NCBI GenBank assembly: GCA_015039365.1 | Contig: WION01000003.1 | Location: 558,001 to 622,000 of the forward strand | Source of the DNA: Amanita rubescens | Taxonomy: Eukaryota > Basidiomycota > Agaricomycetes > Agaricales > Amanitaceae | Direction: 5' to 3' | DNA: 64,000 nucleotides | Part shown: positions 11,529-22,282 of the stretch, piece after piece | Layout of the letters: each line of letters begins with the position of its first letter | Position numbering within the stretch: position 1 is the stretch's first letter | Program-made: the position numbers and the translations under genes | Notes under the pieces: model-generated | Database searches by the model: none | What the model saw: the letters and a program-made list of their open reading frames with translations, nothing else | What the model was told of the DNA's origin: nothing

Positions 11529-12820
11529 ATGCCACCAAAACGCAAGGCGAAAAGTCCAGCAGCCAACGAGGAGGAGCACGCGACAAAAAAGTCTCGCGTC
11601 GAACAAGAAACTGGGACTGCGCAACCTACGAACAAGGTTTTACCCATTGACATTAAATTTCCTCCTCGCGTAAATGGGCGCCTTCGTCTTTCTACTTGGA
11701 ATATTGCTGGCTGGAGCGCGAGTCAAAAGAAGGTACTCAAGTGAATCGTTTTACATAGTACGGGCTACTTCAATTTAAAGTGACAGGGTTTTAAGTATTA
11801 CGTCGAGGCAGAGGACCCGGATATACTTGTGCTCACCGAACTCAAGGTAACCGACTACTCTTGCATCGAATTCTAGCAGTTCTAATTCGATTCCGGAGCT
11901 CAATGACCCTCCAGCAGACCCTGCAGTCCAGAAGCGATTTCCCCACTGCTACTGGTCCTTCGCGTCCAAAAAATCTTATGGTAAATTTATTCTTGTTCTT
12001 CTTTCCTTTGGTGGTCACGTTCAATGAAGCCGGAACCGCTGTACTCTCCAAAATAAAGCCATTAAACGTCACATACGAGCTTCCCGGTCACCCGGATCCA
12101 GCTTCGGTCAAGGGAAGACTCATCACGCTCGAATTTCCCAACATGTACTTGGTTAACACTTACGTGGTCAACGCCGGGACAGGACTCAAGGTGGCATTGA
12201 TCTCGTGGATTGAGAACTTTGCTCACTCCTTCCCAGACACTGGATGCTAAAAATGAATGGAATCTCCATTTTACAAAGTATATCCGGGACTTGGAAAAGC
12301 AAAAGCCCGTCATTTGGGCCGGTGATCTCAATGTCGCACCTACTGAGCTAGGTTAGCATGCTCTTCTTTGTCCCTACTCTGAATCAACCCTGGTCAGATC
12401 TATCAAATGCAAAAAAGAACTGGAATAAGACGGCTGGATATACAGAAGCGGAAACGTCAGCATTTAAAAATATCCTTAACCCGCCGGATGAAAATGAGCC
12501 CAAATTCGTTGATGTCTGGCGGAGACTCCATCCACAGGATCGACACTATAGCTATTTTTCGTACCGGTTCAATTGCAGAGTGAAGGGTATTGGATGGAGA
12601 TTGGATATGTGTAAGTTGCTTCTGTTTCATTTGGCCTTGGCGACTCTGACTCTCGGCAGTTGTTGCCAGCGAGCAGCTGTTAGATCGCGTCAAGATGGTA
12701 AGTGCAAATAAAAGTCGTGGCATCACCTCCTCTAATTTATGTTAGTGCGAAATCAGGAGCGAGATTTACGGCGCATCAGACCATTGCCCTGTGGTCATGG
12801 AGATGGAGGGTGACCTGTGA
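11529..12820 (+). CDS. APE1: Exonuclease III-family AP endonuclease (APE1-like)
   Basis: Base-excision-repair enzyme that nicks DNA 5' of abasic sites. The start at 11529 gives a basic, nuclear-type leader (MPPKRKAKSP). The catalytic core follows in order: LSTWNIAGWS (Asn), DILVLTELK (metal-binding Glu), GTAVLSKIKPL, NTYVVNAG, VIWAGDLNVAP (catalytic Asp and Asn), a WRLDM block and YGASDHCPVVMEME (Asp-His pair), ending at the stop 12818-12820. All key residues are present. Several short introns split the core, for example after ELK and after GDLNVAPTEL. The protein ends right after the ExoIII domain and has no GRF zinc finger, so it resembles APE1 more than fungal Apn2. Confidence 0.9.
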
Positions 12821-12893
12821 ATATGTAACTTATCATTTATTCTATTGCGATCATAGGAATGATATCAGGATAACTATCTATGTCTGACAAGAG

Positions 12894-14121
12894 TTAGTAC
12901 TCTCCAAAGCGGACATGACCCGTTTGCTCTGCATGTGCTCGCGCTTCTTTCTCGCCCTTCAATCCGGTTCCGCATACCTGCCCGGTGTTCTGCGGTGAGC
13001 ATACGGTAATGAGTAAGATTTAACTTACCTCGCATTTCAAATCAAAGGTAGCTGTGTTTGTGTACGCTCTTTTGGCACGAAGAGTGTCAGCCAGTTTTTT
13101 AGCCGCAGTTAAATTTGCATCCTTGTTACTCTCGGCGGACTCGATCACCAAGTTGGTGCTTTGACAAAATGCACATTGCAGGATAAACGTACCACTGGAA
13201 ATAGGGTCTGATGCCATTCTCCGGGCGCGTCGGCAAAGGGAGCTAACGATACCGCATCATAGTGGATGCCAGAATATATTACAATGCCGCGCATTCCCGC
13301 CCGGCCCTCTGGAGGTGTAAATCTGTCGACACGGCCCGTCTCGACATCGATACTGGTTATTTCCGTGTTGTAATGGGCAGCAAGTATGGTCAATTCAATC
13401 GCACCGCCCCATGTGGATGGCTTCAAAATTGTGGAGATGTAGCGATCTGGCGCCATCCTGTCAATGTAAAAGCGATTTGAGTAACAAGAAAAAGGACTTC
13501 ATACCCCAGAATCGCCTCGGTATAAACGTCAGGCTTGCTGCGGATGCCCTCTGCGACAACTACGAAGAATTAATGGTTAATCGAGTCTACTGGCGGTCGC
13601 GAGTACACCAACATTGGCGCATCTTTTGAGACTTGTTTATATCCTGCTCAAAAATCAGGGATACGGCAGAGAATAAACACGAGTTGTCATCTGGTACAAT
13701 CTTTGTCTTGTGAGCACTTGTCAAGCAGAAGCTGGTTACTTACTCTATGTATGAGGACACCGCCATCGGTGTCGACATGATCTGGGGCTGAGCTAGTGCG
13801 ATTTTGAGGTATCGAGGGACGCTGCTGTGGGGCGACGTCCGTAACTATGATCTGGTCGCCGCGGACTATGCCGAGGCTTGATACAGGAAGATCGGGTATA
13901 GTGGTGAGCACGGCTGGGGGATAGCCAGCCTTTACTGTGTGGAGGGTGAAGATATGATGTCATGATAGTTGAAAGACTGACGCACACTGCTGACGAGAGG
14001 GAGGAATGTCGGAGATGGCGTATATGCGCTGTTGGAGAGACGCGACGGTGACCGCGTCATCATCGAGCGAAATCTCAATCGTCTCGACGCCCTTGGCATG
14101 CCGGACGCGCACGGGTGCCAT
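12894..14121 (-). CDS. OTU1: OTU1/YOD1 ubiquitin thioesterase
   Basis: Cysteine deubiquitinase working with Cdc48/p97 in ER-associated degradation. From the start at 14121 there is a UBX-like ubiquitin fold (MAPVRVRHAKG...IPPSRQQ). The OTU catalytic site follows, VPDDNSCLFSAV, recovered by joining the exon ending GGVLIHR to one starting near 13710. Next come SILKPSTWGGAIELTILA-type sequence and SGIHYDAV with the active-site His. A C2H2 zinc finger closes the protein: CEVC-x12-H-x5-H, split by an intron near 12970-13030. The stop is TAA at 12894-12896. An ATG 16 codons upstream (14169) would add residues not seen in the family, so 14121 is preferred. It diverges from the HSP9/12 gene. Confidence 0.9.
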
Positions 14122-14286
14122 TTCTTGGCGTGATGTCACATCTGCGCTTGATCGACTTCTCAACGTCATTCCGCTCAGTACTCGACGTCATGCATACCTC
14201 CCCATTTTCTATATAAACAGCCCGTCTGTCGTCCTTCTTTCCTCACCAACACTCGCATCTTTCCTCACCACTCGCATATCACAACC
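14122..14286. promoter_or_regulatory. Divergent promoter of OTU1 and the HSP9/12 gene, with TATA box
   Basis: 165 bp lie between the two start codons. A good TATA box, tatataaa, sits at 14210-14217, about 70 bp before the plus-strand ATG. It is followed by a C/T-rich 5' leader with near-repeats of 'ctcgcat' and 'cctcacca'. The TATA position fits strong inducible expression of the heat-shock gene. I see no perfect heat-shock element. Confidence 0.6.
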
Positions 14287-14697
14287 ATGTCTGACACCGG
14301 TCGTCAATCTTTCACTGACAAAGCTGAGGCTGCCGTCAAGGTAGTACTACCCAATCGACTCGTTATGTTCTCGCGTTCTAACGTTGTTCCCCCAGCCCGA
14401 TTCCCAAAAGGGTACCATGGAGAACATTGGCGACAACCTCAAGGGAGCGTACGACTCCGTCGCTTCCACCTTGCAACCCAACGTAAGGCTCGCATATTTT
14501 CTTCGTCGCCCGCACCCTCACTTTGCCTTTCAGTCTGAGAAGTCCGGCTCTCAGCAAGTGGGTGATGCCCTCAGCGGCAACTCCAACGATAATAAGGTAC
14601 CTAATCTTTAGCCACCGGCAGCAGGCCATCTTACCTTGCACAGGACTCTTTGGCGAACAAGGCGAAACGCACCATGGGCGTTGAAGATAATAATTAG
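14287..14697 (+). CDS. HSP12: HSP9/HSP12-family small heat-shock protein
   Basis: Tiny hydrophilic, membrane-stabilising stress protein, usually among the most induced fungal transcripts in heat, starvation or stationary phase. Four exons, separated by three short introns, join to about 85 residues: MSDTGRQSFTDKAEAAVK, PDSQKGTMENIGDNLKGAYD, then SGSQQVGDALSGN, then DSLANKAKRTMGVEDNN, with the stop TAG at 14695-14697. The repeated pattern of short amphipathic segments with Gly-Asp and Lys is diagnostic (HSP9/12 family). It is too short and too fragmented to appear as one open frame. Clear TATA box upstream. Confidence 0.92.
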
Positions 14698-14775
14698 ATG
14701 TTACCCTTTCGGACGTTTGATTTTATGTCGTAATCGATTGAGAATGAATTAAATTGGTCTATTGCAATGTGCGTG

Positions 14776-16384
14776 CTATGCGAGGGAAGGAACAATTGCT
14801 CTACCATCTTCAACTGAACCGCCGGGAAAACCTTCCCGAGGGACCTTCATCTTCGCATCACCAAGTCTTTCTTCGACTTTGCGATGTTCATTCGACTCCA
14901 TCGTAGCCTCTTCGATGAGTTTGTTCAACTCCGTTTCCAATTCTTCGTCGTCGACCTCGTTCGTATCCAACGCGACGTCAGCACCTATTCTAACGGCATC
15001 GTCTATCTCTTTAGCATCCGCATTGGCTTCCGCCAATGCATCTAAAGTCTTATCAATGGATTCGCGTTTCAAAGAAGGGTGCGCAAGGATAGCACGCAAT
15101 GTGGCGGTTGAAGACTCATACATCCTCATGATCTGTTGATAGACGTGTCAATAAAACTTGGCTTTAACAAGTTTATATCATACCTCAATATCACCTGCAG
15201 CTGCTTCTACTGAAATCAATGTAGACTCTAATGTAGTAAGAGACGTCAAGCGTTTATTGTTCAGGTCTTCAAGCAGCTTGCGTGAACGCAAGTAGTTTAA
15301 GGCCATTGCTTTACGCTTCAGGCGAATGGCCTCTGATGCTTTGCGAGTATACCTGACTTGATCAGAACCAACTTCGATAACGATGAGATATACTCACTCG
15401 TCCATTTTGCTGTTCAGAGATTCAATTTGGGCGTGCATGTTCGTGATTGCCGTCTTCAACTCCAGAATCCCCCGGTCTACTGTCGACACCCGTCTCTCCT
15501 CCATCGAAGTGGATTGAGGAACAAATTTGATAACCTTGATGAAATTGTCAGGTATGAGAGGTTGTGTAGCTAATTTATATCAATCACCTCGTTGTCCATG
15601 ACGATTGCACTGCGGTCCCTCTCAAGAAATTTGAGCATAACCCGCGTGTCTTCATCGTCCAAGATATCCAGACCTAGCACCGTGCCAAATTCAGCCTTGA
15701 AGCCTTCAAGGTCGTATAAATTATCCGCGGCACTGGATGCTTTCGAATGTTGTCTGTCTATGATAGACTCGGCAGCCCGTTCTACCAAAGACACGATCAC
15801 GTATTCCCCCCACCAAGCCTTATCATCGTATGACCCTTGGCTTCTGTGACCAGGGGTAAAGAAGCCATCTTCACCCACGATACCAAGTTGTTCGAGAGTC
15901 CACCATAGTGGTTTACCAACGACATACGCAGCTATCCTCGTGGGTAGCCAGCCAGGATCGTATATTGACTCTTTGGTATCCAGAAAATAAGACATGGGAA
16001 TGAAGGTTTTGGAAGCACGGAGTTCATCCTTGCTAGGTCCAAACAGCAGTCAGCAGTGTGAAGACAGTGTATTGCAGGGGAATTTGCACGAACAATGACG
16101 GCACCTAACCCGAGAGGCTTCCCAACGCCGTCCACTTTGAGGGTATCCATTAGCGAGCGACCAGCGTGTAATACGACTCTTCCATTGGCATGCACGGCGT
16201 CTTGCACATGTTGTGCACCCGAGCTGACAACTGATTCGAGAGCGCGCTGCCACCAGTTCACATTTGCATGGTATGAGGTTGGATTAGACCGTTTCTGACG
16301 TGAAATATCAGAATAAAGCGCATGCAACCGAGAATTCGACGTCGACGCAAACGGAGGGACACTCTGAATGGACGTCGGTGGCAT
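14776..16384 (-). CDS. CHM7: CHMP7/Chm7-like ESCRT-III protein
   Basis: Nuclear-envelope ESCRT-III adaptor; in yeast and animals it works with LEM-domain proteins in nuclear membrane sealing and pore surveillance. From the start at 16384 the N-terminal half carries LHALYSDISRQK, NWWQRALESVV and SIYDPGWLPTRIAAYVVGKP, typical of the CHMP7 winged-helix region. The C-terminal half (about 14780-15560) is a Snf7-type helical bundle: SMEERRVSTVDRGILELK, RKAMALNYLRSRKLLEDL and a long acidic helix ending near ELETELNKLIEEA. At least three introns. The stop is TAG at 14776-14778, 78 bp from the HSP9/12 stop (convergent). Its 5' flank (16389 onward) was copied into the tandem duplication next door. Confidence 0.85.
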
Positions 16385-16473
16385 CGAAGCAGTGTGCTTA
16401 AAATAGAAACAATGATCATGATGGTAATATATTATTTATTCAAAAAATCGTAATATTTTTCACAAAGGTTGTA

Positions 16474-17711
16474 TTACACCGGTTCTGGAGCGCCTGTGTA
16501 ATTTCCCGGAGGTCCGCTGGCAAGAGTTGATCCTGCAGTAGTGGGCCGGACACTCTCGCTTCTGATGGAGGCAAAGTCAGGCCACGAGGGGGAAGGGGTG
16601 GGAGGGAATGTCCTTGGATCAGAAGGGTCCTTTGAGATACAGCATCAGCCACCATTGAAATGCCATGGCGAGGTGACTTACGTAGAGCAAAGGCAAATGC
16701 TCCGGCAGTGGGACAGGAACGGGATGCAAAAGATGACCCTTTGCTGCTGCCTTGCCTTCTGGCAGTGACCAACGATCACCCAAAGTTGTCGCCACTGACT
16801 CTATGGATGCAAAATGGCGACGGCGCAAAAGTAGTATGATGGCAAGTGAGAGGAGTGCTAAAGCGACGACACTACCAATCACACTTCCGACGATTGGACC
16901 TATGATCGACGGTTTATGAGATGAAGAGGTGGTAGTGGTGGTGGAAGGGGTGGAAGGGATAGCTGTGGGCTGTGGGATTGTTGTCGATTCTGGACCGACT
17001 GACGTACTGCTCAGCAGGCAAAACAGCACAATCAGGCATGGGCGTACTGAGTTGTTGCGCATATGTTAGATTGAATTCATCGTAGGCCTATCGTAGGATT
17101 TAAGCAATAATAGTAACAAGGATTAGCATGGAAGCTTACGGTCACATTCATGTAGGCCCAGTGAGGAACAGCGGTTCTCGCTGGGATTTGAGGTAAAAAT
17201 ACACCTACATACACGGCTGAACAATTCTGATCGTATTGGTCCCAACTGCGAATATATGAGATCAGATAAATTTTTGATATTATATGACTGACAGTATCGT
17301 CTGACCATTCTGACAAACGGCGCATGCACTGAGGAGAGAATAGAGTACAGAGCTGCATCTGCATTCGTTAGCAGCGGCGGGACTTGGACCAAGATAGGAG
17401 TATAGATCTGAACCCAGCGGTGGAATTTGATAGGCTAAATTCACGAGCTTCAGCAAGTTGATGAAAGGTGACAAAGTATGTACGGACCAATGTTACACAC
17501 TTCTCCAAGGTTTTGGCCCACAGTGCAAGGATCCTGATTCAACGAATTGAACATCTGGCCGTGGGCACCATTAAGGCCTTCTCTGCAAGCTGATAAAGCT
17601 ACGTACCCAACTAAACTGACCCTGGATACAATGTGCTTCGTTGGAGGTAGTGCTCTGCGCTACGGCGAGCCCCGCGACGGCCACAAAGCCTAACAGCCTG
17701 AGGGCCCTCAT
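16474..17711 (-). CDS. Tandem membrane protein, copy 1 (unknown function)
   Basis: I do not recognise a named function; similar single-pass proteins are widespread in Agaricomycetes. Visible parts are a signal peptide (MRALRLLGFVAVAGLAVAQ), an extracellular Cys-bearing domain (CIQGQFSWV; NSLNQDPCTV; NECRCSSVLYSLLSACAVCQ; QNCSAVYVG; AVPHWAYMNVT), a Ser/Thr/Pro-rich stalk, a transmembrane helix (IGPIVGSVIGSVVALALLSL) ended by LLLRRRH, and a short Pro/Ser-rich cytoplasmic tail to the stop at 16474-16476. About seven exons with short introns. The architecture suggests a cell-surface sensor or adhesion protein, which is inference only. Its exon order, introns and flanks match copy 2. Confidence 0.72.
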
Positions 17712-17861
17712 GGTCGGAAGCGGAGGGATCATCCCACGGAGCCATGCATTTGGCTCTTCCTGGCTATCAGCGCTTAGGACCTCAAATGGGCGTCGTTCCT
17801 GGGAACACACAATCCTCTATTCGCAGAACCAACTTAAATAAAAAGACATACACTTTTCCAA

Positions 17862-17950
17862 ACCTATTACATTCAAGGCGTTTCAATACGTCGACTGAGC
17901 AGAGTTGTATCCAAGAGTTCATTGAGACGATCAACGCCGATCTTACTCGG
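17862..17950 (+). pseudogene. Inverted fragment of the aldo/keto reductase gene
   Basis: This stretch matches the reverse complement of about 19495-19580, the start of the last exon of the aldo/keto reductase gene plus the end of the intron before it. The match tacgtcgact-agcagag-gtatccaagagttcat-gagacgatcaacg has only scattered single-base differences. It still reads TSTEQSCIQEFIETIN on the plus strand, against TSTKQSRIQEFIETIN in the intact gene. Because intron sequence is included, it came from DNA rather than a processed transcript. It lies between the two tandem membrane protein genes and breaks off at 17950, where CHM7-flank-like sequence begins. Confidence 0.85.
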
Positions 17951-18035
17951 GGCAGTGTGCTTAAAATAGAAACATCTATTAGCATCATGAATGTAATATA
18001 ATATTTATTCAAAAAATCGTAATATATCTCGTAAA

Positions 18036-19255
18036 TCACAGCTCTGGAGCACCCGTGTAATATCGCGGAGGTCCGCTGGCAAGGGTTGATCCTGAAATGG
18101 TAGGCCGGACACTCTCGCTGCTGATGGAAGCAAAGTCACTGGGCCACAAGGGAGAAGGAGTGGGAGGGAATGTCCTTGGATCAGAAGGGTCCTTTGAGAT
18201 AAGCATCAGCCAGCGTTGAAATGCAGAAGAGAGTGACTTACATAGAGCAAAGGCGAATGCTCTGGCGGTGGGAAAGGAACAGGATACAAAGGATAACTCT
18301 TGCCTTCTGGCAGTGGCCCACGAGGATCCCAAGTTGTCGCCACCGGCTCCATGGGTGTAAGTTGGCGACGGCGCAACAGTAATACGACGGCAAGTGAGAG
18401 GAGTGCTAAAGCGACGACACCACCAACCACACCTCCGATAATTGGTCCTATGGGCGGTTTATGAGATGAAGAGGTGGTGGAGGAGGAGGAAGAGGAGGAA
18501 GAGGTAGCTGTGGGCTGTGGGTTTGCTATCGATTCTGGACCGACTGACGTACTTTTCAGCAGACAAAATAGAACAAGCAGGCAGGAACGTACCGAGTTGT
18601 TGCGCATAAGTCACGTTGAATTCACCGTAGATCTATCATACGATTTGAGTAATAATAGTAACAAGGATTGGCATGGAAGCTTACAGTCACATCCATATAG
18701 GCCCAGTGGGGAACAGTGGTTCCTGCTGGGATTTGCGGTAAAAATGTACCTACATATACTGCTGAACAATTCTGGTCGTATTGGCCCCAACTTTGAATGT
18801 ATGAGATTAGATGAATCTTTGATATTATACAACTGACAGCATCGTCTTAGCATCTTGACAAAGGGCGCATGCACTGAGGAGAGAATAAAGTACAGAGCTG
18901 CATCTGCATGAGTTAGCAGCGGTTGGATTTGGACCGAGATAGTCTTGATCTGGAGTCAGCGGTGGAATCTGATATCCTAAGTTCACGAGTTTTAGCAAGT
19001 TGAGGAAAGGTGACAAGATATGTACGGACCAATGTTACACACTTGTCCAAGGTTTTGGGCCACAGTGCAAGGATCCTGGTTTAGCGAATTGAACATCTGG
19101 CACAATGAGGCTTCTCCACTACTAGCTGATCGGAAGCCACGTACCCAATTAAACTGACCCTGACCCTGAATACAATGTGCATTGGCAGAGGTAGTGTTCT
19201 GCGCTACAGTGAGCCCCGCGACAGCCGCAAGGCCTAACAGCCTGAGGGCCTGCAT
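18036..19255 (-). CDS. Tandem membrane protein, copy 2 (unknown function)
   Basis: Paralogue of the neighbouring gene with the same parts in the same order: signal peptide MQALRLLGLAAVAGLTVAQ, extracellular Cys domain (HCIQGQGQFNWV; NSLNQDPCTVAQNLGQVCN; SCRCSSVLYSLLSACALCQ; QNCSAVYVGTFLPQIP; TVPHWAYMDVT), a Ser-rich stalk with a (tcc)-type serine run near 18470-18505, a transmembrane helix (GPIIGGVVGGVVALALLSLA) followed by LLLRRRQ, and a Pro-rich tail ending TGAPEL at 18036-18038. Introns sit at the same places as in copy 1. Nucleotide similarity extends through introns and both flanks, which points to a recent duplication. Function unknown. Confidence 0.72.
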
Positions 19256-19412
19256 GAGGGCACAGGTTGGAAGAGGACGACTCCCACGAAGCAATACACT
19301 TGGCTCTTCCTGGTAAGATGGCTATCACCGCTCGGGACTTTAACGGGCGCATCCCTGGGAACACACAATCCTCCCATTCGTGGATCCAAGTTAACTAAAT
19401 ACATACATTCCA

Positions 19413-20389
19413 TCACAGTTTTTCAAACACATGGCGCATAAAAACTCTCTTATGAAGCTTTGATCCTGCTTCCTCGATCGCCTTGATGTCATCTGGCGTA
19501 AGATCAGGTACGTTGATCGTCTCGATGAACTCTTGGATACGACTCTGCTTAGTCGACGTACTGAAAACGTCTTGATTAGAATATCATACAGATATATAAA
19601 TCATACAACTCACGTAACAACAATTGCGCCCTTGGATCTCAACCACTTCGTCAACACCTGGCCCAACGTCACCGGTCGATTCTCCGACTTCTCCAATCGC
19701 TCTCGGATAGACTCGAGCACATTATCCAAGGGACCGCCAACCGCACGTACTATCGGAGATTGCCCTCCGTATGAGGCAACGGCTATCCCGTGTTCTTGAC
19801 AATATTTAACCAGAGGCTCCGCGGCTTCCCACACGTAAGGATGAAGTTCTATCTATGTGCACAAGCCATTATAAACGCGATCCAAAGGTAACGAGGTGAA
19901 GCTTACCTGATTAACGGCTGGCACGATCTTAGCACTCTCTAACGTGATCTTCAGATCTTCTACTTTGTAGTTGGAGACACCGATGGACTTTGCCAGGCCC
20001 TCGTTCTTAATATTCTCCATCTCTTTCCATAATGCGGGAAGGGCCCCCCGCACGTCATGTCCATGTGGACTGTGGACTAGGAAAAGGTCAACGTAATCAG
20101 TGCCGAGCTTCTTCAGTGACGCAATAATAGACGGCTTGATGTCTTGTATTGGGGTGTTCTCCTTGAGCTTGGTGACGATATAGAGTTCGCTGCGAGGTTT
20201 CCCGGAAGCCGTTATACCAGCTCCAAGGGTTTCCTCATTGGCATACGCCTGGGCGCCATCGAGATGGATGATACCAGTGTTGATGGCTTGCGAGACAAGG
20301 GCTGCAGCGTCTCGACCATAGAGAGCGGTTCCTGTCCCAAAGGCTAGCCAAGGAACCTGGGTACCATCGTTAAGAGCGACGTAGGACAT
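19413..20389 (-). CDS. Aldo/keto reductase
   Basis: Cytosolic NADPH-dependent carbonyl reductase of the AKR superfamily; the substrate is not predictable. The start at 20389 gives MSYVALNDGTQVPWLAFGTG. The catalytic tetrad is visible: Asp and Tyr in HLDGAQAYANEETLG, Lys in YIVTKL, and His in VDLFLVHSPHG. Further conserved blocks are GLAKSIGVSNYKVEDL, VPAVNQIELHPYVWEAA, SYGGQSPIV and VVTFSTSTKQSRIQEF. Three exons with introns near 19850-19910 and 19560-19615 give about 300 residues, normal for the family. The stop is TGA at 19413-19415. A piece of its last exon is present again, inverted, at 17862-17950. Confidence 0.9.
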
Positions 20390-20837
20390 GGTAGATATGA
20401 GTTGGGATGATTTACTTACCAAAAGATCGCGCTTATAACGCGAAAGCTCAGCGGATCTACGGTGCGGTGCGCGCCGCCTTTAATAATAGCAGCCGCAGCC
20501 GTGATCGGGAGCCGACCCTAAAGAGAGTGTTTATTAAGCACGGCTTTGTAATGTTGTCACCATCTTTTAACACACAGGCTCTGTTCTTACCACATGTTAG
20601 GCTGTCCTCTTCAATGGCAGTCTTTCATCGCCAGACGCCTCAGATGAATGGTTCACTCTTTGGCCGGCTGTCCTCATTAGTGGGCGTGTCGGTCACCTAG
20701 TGTTCCTACATACTTATAATACTAATAGGTAGTGCTAGTATATTGTCCTAATCGTGAGAAATTGTTTGTCATACTATACAGTTTCTCAGCCACAGTCCCG
20801 GAACGGCAGCTCTAGTCGTCGTTCCTCAAGATCTCTA
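20390..20837. promoter_or_regulatory. Divergent intergenic region, aldo/keto reductase and RPL7
   Basis: 448 bp between divergent starts. The reductase side (20440-20520) is GC-rich; the RPL7 side has AT-rich stretches (20710-20790) and ends in a C/T-rich leader before the RPL7 ATG. Neither a coding frame with family likeness nor an RNA gene is visible. Confidence 0.45.
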
Positions 20838-22018
20838 ATGGCTCCATCAACCACGTACGTCTGGTTCGTTTATGGTGCACTTTCCGCCCACTGATTATGT
20901 CCATGCACAGCGTCCCGAGTGCTTCGGTTAGCAACAGTATAAATCAGACGAGAACCGTTGGTCGTGCTCACCTCAATCTTGCAGGCGATTGAAGTCCCGG
21001 AGACTCTCCTCAAGAAGCGCAAGCAAAACGATAAGGCACGGGAAGAGCGACTGGTAGCCGCGGCCGCAGCGCGTAAGGTGATTATGCTCGCCAATTATTT
21101 TGATTTTTCCTTCTTTTTACTATGATGCATACGACGTGTTCGATTTTTTGGCTAAGCTTATAATGTTGCCTAAAATTAACCATCTTTCGGGACTGAATCT
21201 GCTTTGACCGTTATTGGTTCATGTGGCTTACGCAAATCCATAGGCTGCAAAAGCAAAAAGAAAAGTTGTCTTCAAGCGTGCCGAAAATTATGTCAAGGAG
21301 TATCTGGCAAAGGAGAAGGAGGAGATTCGCCTCAAGAGAGTCGCTCGGGCTGCAGGCGACTTCTACGTTCCTGCTCAATCCAAAGTCTACTTCGTCGTTC
21401 GCATTCGAGGGTGAGTACAACTCGTGGTAGATTTGAGTCTCCCTGACGTGGTGCAGTATCAACGAAATCGCGCCAAAACCCCGTAAAATTCTACAACTCC
21501 TTCGTCTCCTTCAAATAAACAATGGTGTATTCGTCAAAGTCACAAAGGCGACCCAGCAGATGCTTCGTCTTGTTGAGCCTTACGTGACATATGGGTACGC
21601 TATTTTCCCGTGCTTGATGAGACACATCCTCATTTTGTCAGCGAGCCCAATCTCAAGTCCATTCGCGAATTGATCTACAAGCGCGGATACGGAAAGGTCA
21701 ACAAGCAACGCATTCCCATTTCAACCAACACTATCATCGAAGAAAATCTCGGAAAACACGACATCCTTTGCGTGGAAGATCTTGTCCACGAGATTGCCAC
21801 CGCAGGGCCTCACTTCAAGCAGGTATGTGTTTACGCGTTCTGCTTGTAGTTGATTTATTTATTTATTCTATTAACAGGCATCGAACTTCCTCTGGCCGTT
21901 CAAACTCTCCAACCCAACCGGCGGATGGAGGACACGCAAATTCAAGCACTACGTACAGGGCGGTGACTTTGGCGACCGGGAGTCGAGCATCAACAAGCTT
22001 ATCAGGCAGATGAACTAG
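20838..22018 (+). CDS. RPL7: 60S ribosomal protein L7 (uL30)
   Basis: Large-subunit ribosomal protein. Seven exons assemble in frame to 250 codons plus stop: 20838-20854, 20911-20926, 20985-21077, 21244-21410, 21457-21594, 21642-21822 and 21878-22018. The second exon is only 16 nt and is needed to keep frame between MAPSTT and [16 protein letters not shown]. Family blocks are [79 protein letters not shown] and [20 protein letters not shown]. The third intron (21078-21243, 166 nt) is about three times longer than the others. Length matches the family. Confidence 0.96.
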
Positions 22019-22282
22019 TTGTACTGAGTGATGATAGGGCTTGCTGGGGACCGCTAGTTGCTATGGAACGGTGGCTTGTGATGATCGCCTTGTCTACATG
22101 TCGGCATGAAACATCGAATTTTTTTTCCCTCTATTCTTCCATGTAAGTATGCTGTACGAAAAATATGCCGCATGACAACGACTGGCGATTCGCGAACTAC
22201 GTGTCGGACCATTGCGGACCGATGTAAAGTATCGGAAGACGGTCTTAAGCGATCTTGTCGTTTAACTCAATCACCATCCTCA

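Larger units (their letters stand above)
16389..19430. repeat. Direct tandem duplication of about 1.5 kb
   Basis: Two direct copies can be followed by eye. Copy A runs from about 16389 to 17861 and copy B from about 17952 to 19430. The left edges share 22 identical bases (gcagtgtgcttaaaatagaa plus ac) at 16389 and 17952, followed by a shared 'tatttattcaaaaaatcgtaatat' block. The right edges share the promoter-side 'taaataaaaag/taactaaata' region upstream of each start codon. The inverted aldo/keto reductase fragment (17862-17950) fills the joint. Confidence 0.8.

Noticed and set aside
16389..19430. The duplicated region as a transposon
   Set aside because: No terminal inverted repeats, target-site duplication or transposase or reverse-transcriptase frame; the content is host gene sequence.
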